A stretch of 64,000 nt of DNA from Salinispora oceanensis (lineage in GTDB: Bacteria > Actinomycetota > Actinomycetes > Mycobacteriales > Micromonosporaceae), in assembly GCF_000383575.1 (NCBI RefSeq), contig NZ_KB911579.1, positions 4,983,424 to 5,047,423 of the forward strand, in the 5' to 3' direction. The translations under genes and the position numbers were made by a program. Of the stretch, positions 36,007 through 45,149 are shown in pieces. Positions within the stretch are counted from its first letter, which is position 1; each line of letters starts with the position of its first letter. The notes beneath the pieces were generated by a model, which made no database searches, was not told the DNA's origin, and worked only from the letters and a program-made list of their open reading frames with translations.

Positions 36007-37446
36007 TTACCGGAAGCAGTTCAGCACCGGGCCGGTGCTACCCAGACAGTTGGTCTGCTGGTTCTCCCCGACCACAGTCTGCGAGTCCAGCGTCGCCTGC
36101 GCCTTGTCCACAAGCAGGCCGCCAGCCGGCAGCGTTGACTGATTCCCGGTCACGTGACTGCGGTAGAGCGAGATCCGGCCCATGCTGACCGCGATCCCAC
36201 CGCCGGTGGACTTCGCTTCGACGGCGCGGTTGTCCCGGACCGCGCTGTTCCGGACCAACAGGTTCGACTTGGCCGCGTGGATGCCGCCGCCCGAGCCGTG
36301 CGCCGTGTTGCCCTCCACCACGCTGTCATCCAGCGGCACGAGGCCCTGGGAGGTGGAGACGCCGCCGCCGTTGCCGGTCGCGAGGTTGTCCCGGATCTCC
36401 ATTCCCCGCAGGAAGATCAGCGCGTCCGAGTTCGCGATCCCGCCCCCGGTTCCCGCCTGGTTGCCGACAACGGTCGAGTCGGAGACGCGGGTACGGGCCG
36501 AGAAGCTGGCCAAGCCCCCACCCTGCGCCGCCGAGTTCTGCTCGAAGGTGCTCGTGTGTACCTCCGCCGCGGCCTGGTAGTTGCCCAGCCCGCCGCCGTA
36601 GGCGGTGGCGCTGTTGCCCGTGAAGGTCGAAGAGTGCAGGGCCAGCACCCCGTTGTTGAGCAGCCCCCCACCCTTGCCCGCCACTCCGAGGGCGTGGTTG
36701 TTGATCAGCGTGCTGTCCCGAACGACCATATTGCCGTCGTTGAACAGGGCTCCCCCGCCACCCTCCGCCGAGGACGAGGTGTTGTTCATCGCCGTCACCT
36801 GCTCGATCAACGCCGATGCGCCGTGCACCACGTGGACGGCGCCTCCCTCGGCGTCCGAGTGACCACCGACGAGCCGGACGTTACGCAGAGTCAACTCACC
36901 GGCGTCACGGACAGTGAAGAAGCGGAACACTTCGGCATCCTGCGCACGCTCGATCGTGGCCTGCTCACCCTCGATGGTGACCGGGTGGTAGATGACCGGC
37001 AGCCCCGCCTTGTCATCGGCGGGGTCACGCGGCGGCTTCTCGGCCGCGCCCGGGTTCTCGGCCGCGTCCGCCGCCTCCCGCGCGTCCCGGATCCCACCGT
37101 CGTACAGGTCGGGCTGCTGGAAGGCGTCGGTGAGCGTGTAGGTGCACCTCGGCGCGAGCCGCAGCACCCCGCCACCCTCGGCGTTGGCCCGGACCAACGC
37201 GGCGATCAGCTGGGCGCTGTCACAGGGCACCGGCGTCCCGAGGGCCTCTCCGCCGAGTTCACCGGCGGAGTCACCCTGGGCCACGGAGGCGTTCTCGCTG
37301 CCGTGCGGTCGCTCGTGCGCCGCGGCCGTGCCGGCGAACCCCGCCGCTCCGACCACCAGGCCGCTGGCTACCAGCCCGCCGGCGAGCAACCGTCGGGGCC
37401 GGCGCCGGCCCCGCGGCGGTCGCTGGCTGTCGTGATACGTGGACAT
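36007..37446 (-). CDS. Secreted right-handed beta-helix repeat protein A
   Basis: 479 residues. A basic N-terminus (GRRRPRRLLAGG) and hydrophobic stretch ending at AAAHE form a signal peptide, possibly Tat-like. The body contains repeated turns of about 20-25 residues marked by GGG-A/I/L (GGALFND, GGGLLNN, GGGLGNY, GGGIANS, GGGVSTS, GGGIHAA), typical of parallel beta-helix/polymorphic outer-membrane-type repeats. Two C-terminal Cys (NCLGS, LNCF) could form a disulfide. No catalytic motif of a polysaccharide lyase is evident. The ATG has a GGAGAG site. A paralogue is divergently encoded next to it. Probably a cell-surface or extracellular protein of unknown role. Confidence 0.8.
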   Translation of the reverse strand: MSTYHDSQRPPRGRRRPRRLLAGGLVASGLVVGAAGFAGTAAAHERPHGSENASVAQGDSAGELGGEALGTPVPCDSAQLIAALVRANAEGGGVLRLAPRCTYTLTDAFQQPDLYDGGIRDAREAADAAENPGAAEKPPRDPADDKAGLPVIYHPVTIEGEQATIERAQDAEVFRFFTVRDAGELTLRNVRLVGGHSDAEGGAVHVVHGASALIEQVTAMNNTSSSAEGGGGALFNDGNMVVRDSTLINNHALGVAGKGGGLLNNGVLALHSSTFTGNSATAYGGGLGNYQAAAEVHTSTFEQNSAAQGGGLASFSARTRVSDSTVVGNQAGTGGGIANSDALIFLRGMEIRDNLATGNGGGVSTSQGLVPLDDSVVEGNTAHGSGGGIHAAKSNLLVRNSAVRDNRAVEAKSTGGGIAVSMGRISLYRSHVTGNQSTLPAGGLLVDKAQATLDSQTVVGENQQTNCLGSTGPVLNCFR

Positions 37447-37865
37447 CGTGCTCTCCTGCCTTCCCCTCGCACCTGAGCCGACCGGACGATTCCGGACGGT
37501 AAGGCACCGACCACGTGGTCGTCACCGAACGTCACGGTACGGACCGCAGAGAGAGCAGGCTCGACAACGTGAATAAATCACCTCTTTACCTCACATTCTG
37601 GAACACAGTGCCGACGGGTGACCGACCGGCTGGCAGTCGGCATCGTCGGGCGTTCACACCGCCGCCCCAACGGCTCGCGGGCAGCCAGAGCAACACAGCC
37701 ACCCCCTTTTGGGGAGATCTACTCGCATTTGTGCCACTTTGGCGGTTATGTCGGTTTAGCTCGAGGATGGTTGCTGCCGCCTACCTGGTAGCCGAGGAAC
37801 GGCACCCGGCCCCGTCCGGGTGTGCTGACTTCTCGTCCGCGACGGGGAAGGACACCAAGACCGCG
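37447..37865. other. Divergent intergenic region between the two beta-helix genes
   Basis: About 420 bases with locally lower GC (37560-37790) and no clear gene. It must contain both promoters. An in-frame ATG at 37767 could extend the right-hand gene by 33 residues, but that extension has no signal-peptide character. Confidence 0.45.
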
Positions 37866-39215
37866 ATGAAACATCCGCACCACAACCACAACCACGAACC
37901 AACCCAGCCAGTTGGAGGCCGGACGAGGGGACGATGGTGGACCCTCGGGCTGGCCGGGGTAGCGGGCCTGGCCTTGACCGCCACCGCCGCCACCCCGGCC
38001 GCCGCCGCCATCGGGCGCACTCTCGCCCCCGACGACCGCCCCTCCGCCGACGGGCACCGCGAGGCGGACAAGGGCGACGGCAAGGGACGCAAGGAGGACA
38101 AGGCCAAGGGCACCCCCGTCCCCTGCAGCGCGGACAAACTCATCGCCGCGATCACCCTCGCCAACGCCCGCGGCGGCGGCATCCTCGACCTCGCCAAGGA
38201 CTGCACCTACCTGCTTACCACCAACATCGAAGGCAACGGCCTTCCCGCGATCACCACCCCAATCACCCTGAATGGCAGCAAGCACACCACCATCGAACGC
38301 TCCACGGCCGCCGATCCATTCAGAATCCTCAGCGTCGACACCGGCGGCAACCTCACCCTCAACAAATTGAAGATCACTGGCGGTGTGGCCGAGGAGGACG
38401 GCGGGGGCGTCCTGGTCAACCAAGGCGGAGAGTTGACCGTCAAACACAGCACCATCACCCGCAACATCGCCGAGGACAACGGCGGAGGCATCGCCAACAA
38501 CGGCACCACCAGGGTCAAGAGCTCCACTCTCACCCTCAATCGAGCACAGGCGGGTGGTGGCATCCAGAGCAACGGCCACCTCAGTGTGATCGAAACAGAG
38601 ATCAACCTCAACGCCGCCGGTGATATCGGTGGCGGCATTGACGTAGGCGAGGATGGCACCGTACTGATACACAAGAGCATGGTGAACGACAACACGGCGG
38701 AAGTGGCCGGCGGACTGAACATCGATTCCGGGATCCTCCAGCTCACCCACTCGGAGGTCGTCGGCAACTCCGGCGCCGATGACGGTGGCGGAATCGTCCT
38801 CGGCGAGGCGCAGGCCACGCTACAGCAGGTGAAGATCGTAAAGAACACCTCCTTCGAGGGCGGGGGAATAGCCGCCTTCTCCGATTCCACGCTGGTGGCC
38901 GAAAAGACTCTGATCAAGAACAACATCTCTCTTGGAGAGGGCGGCGGAATCTACAACGACGGCCAGGCCGTACTGCGCAAAACCGAAATCGTCAGCAACC
39001 TCGCGGACGAGGCGGGTGGCGGGATCTTCAACGACAGCGACGGCACAATCAGCCTGTTCACCACCAAGGTCATTAAGAACATCTCCGCCGAGGACGGTGG
39101 CGGGATCTTCAACGAAGCCGGCGGCACGGTGAACCTCAACACCGCCACCGGCACCGTGGTGGCCAAGAACCGGCCGAACAACTGCTCCGGCGACGTGCCT
39201 GACTGCGCCGGATAA
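37866..39215 (+). CDS. Secreted right-handed beta-helix repeat protein B
   Basis: 449 residues, paralogue of the protein at 36007-37446. Starts MKHPHHNHNHEP, an unusual His/Asn-rich N-terminus, followed by a signal peptide ending near AAAAIG. Both proteins share the GTPVPC segment, the conserved first strand region and about ten GGG-I/V/L repeat turns (GGGVLVN, GGGIANN, GGGIQSN, GGGIDVG and so on). The C-terminus again has a Cys pair (NCSGDVPDC). The ATG at 37866 is chosen because the signal peptide follows; its ribosome site (GGAAGG) is rather distant. Extracellular or surface role; function unknown. Confidence 0.78.
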   Translation: MKHPHHNHNHEPTQPVGGRTRGRWWTLGLAGVAGLALTATAATPAAAAIGRTLAPDDRPSADGHREADKGDGKGRKEDKAKGTPVPCSADKLIAAITLANARGGGILDLAKDCTYLLTTNIEGNGLPAITTPITLNGSKHTTIERSTAADPFRILSVDTGGNLTLNKLKITGGVAEEDGGGVLVNQGGELTVKHSTITRNIAEDNGGGIANNGTTRVKSSTLTLNRAQAGGGIQSNGHLSVIETEINLNAAGDIGGGIDVGEDGTVLIHKSMVNDNTAEVAGGLNIDSGILQLTHSEVVGNSGADDGGGIVLGEAQATLQQVKIVKNTSFEGGGIAAFSDSTLVAEKTLIKNNISLGEGGGIYNDGQAVLRKTEIVSNLADEAGGGIFNDSDGTISLFTTKVIKNISAEDGGGIFNEAGGTVNLNTATGTVVAKNRPNNCSGDVPDCAG

Positions 39216-39238
39216 CAGCATCCGAACACCTCGGACTC

Positions 39239-39283
39239 GAGGGGTTTCGTTCCCGCCGCCTGGTGGTGGGGGCGGAACCCCTC
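39239..39283. terminator. Hairpin between convergent beta-helix and thioesterase genes
   Basis: Outer 8-bp stem GAGGGGTT (39239-39246) with AACCCCTC (39276-39283), and an inner GC-rich CCGCC/GGCGG pairing. Lies between two convergent stops. Confidence 0.65.
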
Positions 39284-39307
39284 AGCCGCGCCGCCGCCCC
39301 GTGCCGC

Positions 39308-39811
39308 TCAGTCCCCGTTCAGGACTCGGCTACGACCACGGAACTCGGCGATCACCACACCGTCGGCTCTGGTGACCGTGACGTCGTAGATCCCGCTGCG
39401 GCCGTAGCGGAGGCGTTCGGCGGCGTGGGCAAGCAGCAGATCCCCCTCGCGGGCCGGCCGGACGAAGATGATGTCACCGCCGGCCGCTACTGTCACCGGT
39501 CCGTGGCTGTTGCCGGCCAACGCGAACGCGGTGTCGGCGAGCAGGAACAGATAGCCACCGTGGGCGATGCCGTGACCGTTGACCATCGCCCCGGTTACCC
39601 GCATCCGGGCCACCGCCGCCCCCGCCGCCGCCTCAACCAGCTCGATACCGAGCGCACGCGAGGCGACATCGGCAGCAAACATGTCGTACGCGGCGTTGCG
39701 TCGCTGCGGGTCCGGCTTTGGATGGTGACCGGGCCCGTCCGGCTCCGGTACCGTCGCGCTCTCCCGCCCGGTCGGCTCCCGCCGGTCCGGGTGGGGCGGA
39801 CGATCCGACAT
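39308..39811 (-). CDS. PaaI-like hotdog thioesterase
   Basis: A 167-residue hotdog-fold acyl-CoA thioesterase. The motif GIAHGGYLFLLADTAFA carries the catalytic His-Gly-Gly and Asp, as in PaaI (hydroxyphenylacetyl-CoA thioesterase). The first 35 residues are disordered and Pro-rich, so the ATG at 39811 could be replaced by a start nearer the domain. No other phenylacetate genes are present, so its substrate is open. Confidence 0.83.
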   Translation of the reverse strand: MSDRPPHPDRREPTGRESATVPEPDGPGHHPKPDPQRRNAAYDMFAADVASRALGIELVEAAAGAAVARMRVTGAMVNGHGIAHGGYLFLLADTAFALAGNSHGPVTVAAGGDIIFVRPAREGDLLLAHAAERLRYGRSGIYDVTVTRADGVVIAEFRGRSRVLNGD

Positions 39812-39965
39812 CGCCGCTCTCCTCACTGCACGGACGAACGCTTCGACGATCTTGCCACCGTACGCCACCGCCGCGGGGTCCGGCACCACCCACGCCCCGC
39901 CGGACCCGCTACCGCGTGGCCGTGCTGCCCCGCCGTTAGGGTGGGCTCGGTCAACGGCGGGGTGG

Positions 39966-40481
39966 ATGGGGGAACGGGTGTCCGGACCGGAGCAGCGACG
40001 CGTCGACCCCGATGTCGACCTGGCCGTGCCCGCCGATCGAGCCGAGCTGCCCGCCCACCCGGCCGCGGTGCTCGCCGCCGTCTCCGCCGGCGGTGTGCTG
40101 GGCGCGCTGGCCCGCGCCGGCCTCTCGGCTGCGCTGCCGCACGATCCCGCAGGCTTCCCGTGGCCGACGTTCGCGGTCAATCTGAGCGGATGCCTACTCA
40201 TCGGCGTGCTGATGGCGGTACTCACCAAGCGGGCCGACCCACCGGTGCTGGCCCGGCCGTTCCTCGGGGTCGGGGTACTCGGCGGCTACACCACCTTCGC
40301 CACCCACGCCGTGGAGGCGCGGCAGCTGGCCGCCGACGGCGCGCCGACGACCGCCCTGGCCTACCTCGCGGCGACCCTGGCCGGTGCGCTGCTCGCCGTC
40401 TGGGTCGGCTACGCGGCCACCGACCGGCTCACCCCGTCGGTCGGCGGGACCGGGGCGGGACAACGGGCGGTGCGCAGATGA
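39966..40481 (+). CDS. crcB: CrcB/Fluc fluoride channel subunit 1
   Basis: 171 residues with four membrane segments and the Fluc signatures FAVNLSGCLLIG and GVGVLGGYTTFATHAVE. The N-terminal 45 residues are an extra hydrophilic extension, so a start at GTG 39978 is also possible. Fluoride exporters often come as two different subunits that form a dual-topology heterodimer, matching the overlapping second gene. No fluoride riboswitch is visible upstream. Confidence 0.87.
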   Translation: MGERVSGPEQRRVDPDVDLAVPADRAELPAHPAAVLAAVSAGGVLGALARAGLSAALPHDPAGFPWPTFAVNLSGCLLIGVLMAVLTKRADPPVLARPFLGVGVLGGYTTFATHAVEARQLAADGAPTTALAYLAATLAGALLAVWVGYAATDRLTPSVGGTGAGQRAVRR

Positions 40482-40843
40482 CCGCGCTGCTCGTCGCGCT
40501 CGGCGCGGCCGTCGGGGCGCCGCTGCGCTACCTCGCCGACCGAGCGGTACAGGACCGCTTCGGTGCCCGCTTCCCCTGGGGAACGTTGACGGTCAACGTG
40601 GCCGGCTCGCTGCTGCTCGGGTTCCTGCTGGGACTCCCGCTCCCGCCGGCGGCCGGCGTACTGCTCGGCACCGGGCTGTGCGGCGCCCTCACCACATACT
40701 CGACAGCCAGCTACGAGACCCTGCGCCTGGCCACCGCCGGTCGGTTTCGTCCGGCGGCGGCCAACGCGGTACTCGGCGTCGCCGCCGCGGTGGCCGCGGC
40801 GGCGCTCGGCCACCTCGCGGCGACCGCCCTGCCCTGGGCGTGA
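40478..40843 (+). CDS. crcB: CrcB/Fluc fluoride channel subunit 2
   Basis: 121 residues, four membrane helices, with TVNVAGSLLLGF and GTGLCGALTTYSTASYE. The ATG overlaps the stop of subunit 1 (ATGA). Pairs with subunit 1 to form the fluoride channel in the cell membrane. Confidence 0.88.
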   Translation: MTALLVALGAAVGAPLRYLADRAVQDRFGARFPWGTLTVNVAGSLLLGFLLGLPLPPAAGVLLGTGLCGALTTYSTASYETLRLATAGRFRPAAANAVLGVAAAVAAAALGHLAATALPWA

Positions 40844-40919
40844 GCCGGGCCCGCCACACACCTCACCAACCCGGAGTGGGTCAGGTCACCTGCGCGGCGG
40901 ACACCCTCCGGGAGTCAGC

Positions 40920-42599
40920 TCAATGGCCCGACGTGGCCAGAACGGGCTCCGCGGCGAACGCCACGACCGGACCGACCACGAAGACCGCCGGTGGACACAC
41001 CCCCGCCCGAGCCGCCACCGCGGCGATCTCGTCCAGGCGTGCCGGCAACGAACGCTGCCCCGCGTGACCGGCGTCCTGCACGGCGAGGGCCGGGGTGTCC
41101 GGGGCGCGCCCGTGCGCGATCAGCTCCGCGGCGACGGCGCCGATCGTCTCGACTCCCATCAGCACCACCAGGGTGCCCCGGGACCGGCCCAGCGCCGCCC
41201 AGTCGACCAGCGAGTCCGGATGTCCCGGCGGTAGGTGCCCGGAGACGACGGTGAACTCGTGCGCCGTCCCGCGATGGGTGACCGGCACCCCGGCCAGGGC
41301 CGCCGCGGCCACCGCGCTGGTCACCCCCGGCACCACGGTCACCGGGATCCCGGCCGCCGCGCAGGCCAACACCTCCTCGTGTCCGCGTCCGAAGACATAC
41401 GGGTCGCCGCCCTTGAGCCGGACCACCCGCCGCCCAGCACGGGCGTGCCGGACCAACGCGGTGTTGATGGTGTCCTGCCCGACGGAGGGCCCCCGGGGTG
41501 ACTTCGCCGCGTCTACCACCTGCACCCCCGGGCGTAGTCCGGCGAGCAGTTCCTGCGGGGCGAGCCGGTCCACCACCACCACGTCGGCGACCGCCAGCAA
41601 CGCCCGGCCTCGGACGGTGATCAGGTCCGCCGGACCGGGCCCACCTCCGACGACCGCCACCGCACCCGGCCGCAACACGGGCTCGGAGTGCTGATGCTGA
41701 TGCTGATGCTGATGCGGGTGCGGGTGCGGGTGACTGTGCCCGCCCACCGGGTCGTCCGGGTGGTCGTGCGGGGTCTGCGGCCGACCCACCTTGTCGACGA
41801 AGCCCGGCATCGACACCCGGTACGCGCAGGTGTCGCAGTTCATCCGGATATCGCCCCGCACCGCCTCGGCGTGGCGTTCCAGCACCAGGTCGGCGAGGGA
41901 GTCGCAGTCACCGATCAGGTCCGCCACCCGCAGGTCCAGCCCCGGGTGGGCGGCGGCGTACTCCCGGGACTGGGCCCGGATGCGATCCGGTAGCACCCCG
42001 GTGAAGAGGAAGTACGGAGCGACGACGATCCGCCGCGCCCCGAGCCGGCGCAGCCGGTCCAGGACCGCCGGCACGGACGGCTCGGCGAGCGAGATGAAGC
42101 CCGGCTCAACGCCCGCGTAGCCCCGTCCCTCCCACAACAACCGGGCCACCTTGGCAACCTCGGCGTTCGCGTCCGGATCGGTAGAGCCGCGCCCGATCAA
42201 CGCCACCCAGGTGTCGGCCCGATCCGCACCGGCCAGCGCGGCATCGATCCGCTCCTCGAGCGCGGTGTGCAGCAACGGGTGCGGGCCGAGCGGTCGGCCG
42301 TAGGCGTAGGACAGGCCGGGGTGGCGCTGCTGTTCCCGGGCCAGCGCGGCCGGGATGTCACCCTTGCCGTGTCCGGCCGCGGTCAACACCAGCGGCAGCG
42401 CCACCAGTGCCCGGTGTCCCCGGCCGGCGAGCGCGCCGACCGCATCGGTCAGGGGCGGACGAGACAACTCGATGAAGCCGCCCTCGACGTCGCCGACCAT
42501 ACCGCCGGCACGGGTGCGGACCCGTTCGACCAGCGCGGCGAACTGCGCCACCCCCTCGGCGCTGCGGGTACCGTGCCCGACGATGACCAGTGCGGTCAC
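40920..42599 (-). CDS. Fused sirohydrochlorin cobaltochelatase (CbiX) and uroporphyrinogen III methyltransferase (CobA)
   Basis: 559 residues. Residues 1-235 are a CbiX-type chelatase (VIVGHGTRSAEG, ALPLVLTAAGHGKGD, VAPYFLFTG), which inserts cobalt into sirohydrochlorin. A short Cys pair (MNCDTCAYR) and a His-rich tract of alternating His with Pro or Gln follow, then residues 320-559 are SUMT/CobA (VVGGGPGPADLITVRG, VVRLKGGDPYVFGRG, GVTSAVAAAALAG), which methylates uroporphyrinogen III twice. The GTG at 42599 overlaps the cobH stop. The His tract may bind cobalt. Last gene of the cobalamin operon. Precorrin-2 oxidation to sirohydrochlorin would need another enzyme, not in the window. Confidence 0.9.
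   Translation of the reverse strand: MTALVIVGHGTRSAEGVAQFAALVERVRTRAGGMVGDVEGGFIELSRPPLTDAVGALAGRGHRALVALPLVLTAAGHGKGDIPAALAREQQRHPGLSYAYGRPLGPHPLLHTALEERIDAALAGADRADTWVALIGRGSTDPDANAEVAKVARLLWEGRGYAGVEPGFISLAEPSVPAVLDRLRRLGARRIVVAPYFLFTGVLPDRIRAQSREYAAAHPGLDLRVADLIGDCDSLADLVLERHAEAVRGDIRMNCDTCAYRVSMPGFVDKVGRPQTPHDHPDDPVGGHSHPHPHPHQHQHQHQHSEPVLRPGAVAVVGGGPGPADLITVRGRALLAVADVVVVDRLAPQELLAGLRPGVQVVDAAKSPRGPSVGQDTINTALVRHARAGRRVVRLKGGDPYVFGRGHEEVLACAAAGIPVTVVPGVTSAVAAAALAGVPVTHRGTAHEFTVVSGHLPPGHPDSLVDWAALGRSRGTLVVLMGVETIGAVAAELIAHGRAPDTPALAVQDAGHAGQRSLPARLDEIAAVAARAGVCPPAVFVVGPVVAFAAEPVLATSGH
41691..41732. repeat. Tandem hexamers encoding the His-rich linker
   Basis: On the plus strand, four CTGATG copies (41691-41714) are followed by three CGGGTG copies (41715-41732). 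On the coding strand they give the alternating His-Gln and His-Pro tract of the CbiX-CobA fusion. Confidence 0.85.
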
Positions 42600-43186
42600 T
42601 CTTCCCCCTCCACATAGAGCAGGGCGTTGAGGGCGGCGGCGGCCACCGCCGACCCGCCCTTCTCGCCCCGGTTCGAGATTCCCGGCAGGCCGCTGACGCG
42701 CAGCGCGGCCTTCGACTCCGCGGCGCCGACGAAGCCCACCGGCAGGCCGACCACCAGGGCCGGCCGGGCATCCAGGGCGAGCAGTTCGGTCAGCGCGGTG
42801 GGTGCGCAGCCCACCACCCACACCGCACCGGGCCCCACCCGGTCCAGGGCGATCCGCACCGCGGCGGCCGAGCGGGTGATCCCGGCCCGCCGGGCCAGCG
42901 CGGCGGTGCCCGCCTCGGCAACCGGGCAGACCGTTTCCCGGCCAGTGATCCCGGCGGCGACCATCGCCACATCGGCCACGACCGGCGCACCGGACCGGAG
43001 CGCGGCCAGCCCACCGGCCAGCGCGGCCTCGTCACAGACCAGATCTGTCACGTAGCTCAGGTCCGCGCTGGCGTGTACCACCCGCTCGATGACCGCGCGG
43101 GTCAGCGGCGACAGGTGCCGAAGGTCAACCCGCTCCCGCAGAATCCGGTACGACTCGACCTCGATCGGATGCACCAGCCGACTCAC
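42596..43186 (-). CDS. cobH: Precorrin-8X methylmutase
   Basis: A 196-residue CobH/CbiC protein, moving the C-11 methyl to C-12 to give (cobalt-)hydrogenobyrinic acid. The catalytic His is in LVHPIEVESYRIL, and the conserved C-terminal segment GVxxFVGAAESK appears as VGFVGAAESK with GNRG-like ISNRGEKGGS. GTG at 43186 overlaps the ferredoxin stop (GTGA). Confidence 0.92.
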   Translation of the reverse strand: MSRLVHPIEVESYRILRERVDLRHLSPLTRAVIERVVHASADLSYVTDLVCDEAALAGGLAALRSGAPVVADVAMVAAGITGRETVCPVAEAGTAALARRAGITRSAAAVRIALDRVGPGAVWVVGCAPTALTELLALDARPALVVGLPVGFVGAAESKAALRVSGLPGISNRGEKGGSAVAAAALNALLYVEGEE

Positions 43187-43437
43187 CCGTCCTCCCGCAC
43201 CGCTGCGGCGTTGTCCGGGGTCATGATCATCGGCTCCTCCTGTCGCGGGCCGGCGGTGCGGATGGCACCAACCGGGCAGATCTCCAGACACTCCAAGCAA
43301 CCGGTGCAGCGGTCGGCCCGGATGACGAGGCCGCCGGGCACCGGCCGGATGGCGTGCGTGGGGCAGGTCAGCAGGCAGGCCCCGCAGCCCTGGCAGGCGT
43401 CAACCCGCACCGGAGCGGGGCCGGTCACGTCCGCCAC
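43183..43437 (-). CDS. 2[4Fe-4S] ferredoxin
   Basis: 84 residues with two CxxCxxCxxxCP clusters (CQGCGACLLTCP and CTGCLECLEICP). The GTG start lies within the last codons of cbiG-cobJ (13-base overlap). Embedded in the cobalamin operon, it may supply electrons for cobalt reduction before adenosylation or for ring-contraction chemistry (inference). Confidence 0.88.
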   Translation of the reverse strand: MADVTGPAPVRVDACQGCGACLLTCPTHAIRPVPGGLVIRADRCTGCLECLEICPVGAIRTAGPRQEEPMIMTPDNAAAVREDG

Positions 43438-45149
43438 CGGTAGCCGCGCGGGGTGACCATCCGGCCGGCGACCCGGCGCGTCTGGCTACTGCCCACGACC
43501 ACGACGCTGTACATGTCGACGATCGCCGGGTCAAGGGTCGCCAGGGTGGCCAGGTGCACCCGCTGCCCATCCCGGCTGGCGTTCCGGACCACCCCGACGG
43601 GTGTGTCCGGCGGTCGGTGCTCCGCGAGGAGCCGCAGCGCCGCCGGCAACTGCCAGTCCCGGTTGCGGCTACGCGGGTTGTAGAGCACCGCTACGAAGTC
43701 CCCCTGCGCCGCGGCGGCCACCCGACGGGCGATGACCTCCCACGGGGTGTGCAGGTCGGAGAGGCTCAGGTAGGCGTGGTCGTGCCCCAGCGGCGCCCCG
43801 AGCAGGGCCGCCGCCGCGAGGGCGGCGGTCACCCCGGGCACACCGACCACATCGACCCGGTCGTCGGCGTACTCCAGGGCCGGGCTCGCCATCGCGTACA
43901 CCCCGGCGTCGCCGGATCCGACCAGGGCGACGGCCTGGCCGGCGGTGGCCTCGGCGACGGCGGACCGGGCCCGCTCCTCCTCGGCGCCGAGCCCGCTGGC
44001 GAGCACCCGGGTCCCCGGGCGCAACAGGTCGCGGATCTGGTCCAGGTACTGGTCCAAACCGACCACGACGGCGGACCGCCGTAGCTCGGTCACCGCCCGG
44101 GGGGTACGCAGTTCGGCCGCTCCGGGTCCGAGGCCGACCAGGGCGAGCCGGCCGCGCGGCGCATGCCGGGCGACCGCGACGGTCGCCATCGCGGTCGCGG
44201 TCTTGGCTACCAGCAGTTCAGCGTCCCCGCCGAGTAGGGCCGCGGCCTCCGCGACGCTCGGCGTGCCGACCGCGGCGCGAACCACCTCGCTGGGGTTGGG
44301 CACCGCAACCGCCGCCAGCTCCGCGGCGGACCAGGTCGTCAGGGGTATCCGCAGCGCGTCGGCGGTGGTGCGAATACCGTCCTCATCGGCCTTGATGTCG
44401 GCGCTGGCCAGACAGCGCAGGCTCGCCGCGCTGAGGCCCGCGGTGGCGAGCACCCGATCCAGCAGGGCACGCACCTCCGCAGCTGGCACGCCGCGGCTCG
44501 CCCCAACTCCGGCGACCAGTGCGGGGGGCCGGAGCACGGCGGTCCGCTCATCCAGGGGCACGATCCGGTCGGTGACCAGCACCCGATAGCCCGCCGCGGG
44601 GGCACCGGCGGGGACGACCTGGACGTTGGCTGGCAGTGCCGGCAGCGGCCAGGGCGCATCGGCGACCACCGTGACCGGCTCGCCGTCCAGGATCGCCCGG
44701 CTTACCGCGGCGACCGCCCCCTCGACTGGCCAACCGAGGGTGTCCAGGCCGGGCAGGTCGACCGCGTCGGTGGCGGTGGTGACCACCGGCGCCGCGTCGA
44801 GTAGCGCCCCGACCTCGGCAGCGAGGGCGTTGGCGCCCCCGGCGTGCCCACCGAGCAGGGCCACCGCGTACCGGGCCGCCTCGTCCACCGTCACCACCGC
44901 CGGATCGCTGCGCTTGTCGTCGAGCAGCGGTGCAAGGAGGCGGACCACCGCTCCGGTGGCCAGAAACGCGACGACCTGGTCGCACTCCAACCAGGCGGTC
45001 CGGAGTCCGGCGGCGGCGCTCTCCGCCTCCAGCAGCCGGGCCTGCGGCCAGGCATCGGCGAGGACACGGGCGTGCCGGCGCCCCGCCGCGGTGACCGCGA
45101 CCAGACCAATCCGGCGCGACCGGGTCTCGGTGCGTTCGACGTGCTTCAC
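43425..45149 (-). CDS. Fused CbiG and precorrin-3B C17-methyltransferase (CobJ/CbiH)
   Basis: 574 residues. Residues 1-170 are CbiG N-terminal domain (DDKRSDPAVVTVDE, LLGGHAGGANALA), about 200-315 the CbiG C-terminal domain (GVGASRGVPAAEV, DIKADEDG), and 330-574 CobJ/CbiH (LALVGLGPGAAELRTPRA, GSGDAGVYAMASPA, VLYNPRSRNRDWQL). CbiG opens the ring-A delta-lactone in the cobalt-early route; CobJ methylates C-17 with ring contraction. The GTG overlaps the cobL stop. Confidence 0.9.
   Translation of the reverse strand: MKHVERTETRSRRIGLVAVTAAGRRHARVLADAWPQARLLEAESAAAGLRTAWLECDQVVAFLATGAVVRLLAPLLDDKRSDPAVVTVDEAARYAVALLGGHAGGANALAAEVGALLDAAPVVTTATDAVDLPGLDTLGWPVEGAVAAVSRAILDGEPVTVVADAPWPLPALPANVQVVPAGAPAAGYRVLVTDRIVPLDERTAVLRPPALVAGVGASRGVPAAEVRALLDRVLATAGLSAASLRCLASADIKADEDGIRTTADALRIPLTTWSAAELAAVAVPNPSEVVRAAVGTPSVAEAAALLGGDAELLVAKTATAMATVAVARHAPRGRLALVGLGPGAAELRTPRAVTELRRSAVVVGLDQYLDQIRDLLRPGTRVLASGLGAEEERARSAVAEATAGQAVALVGSGDAGVYAMASPALEYADDRVDVVGVPGVTAALAAAALLGAPLGHDHAYLSLSDLHTPWEVIARRVAAAAQGDFVAVLYNPRSRNRDWQLPAALRLLAEHRPPDTPVGVVRNASRDGQRVHLATLATLDPAIVDMYSVVVVGSSQTRRVAGRMVTPRGYRWRT

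Noticed and set aside
37700-37714. CCCC-TTTT-GGGG string as a hairpin or operator
   Set aside because: The flanks pair only 4 bp across a 4-base loop, too weak and isolated to call.
39812-39965. Fluoride riboswitch ahead of the crcB pair
   Set aside because: I could not find the conserved pseudoknot core; a covariance-model search for the crcB motif would decide it.
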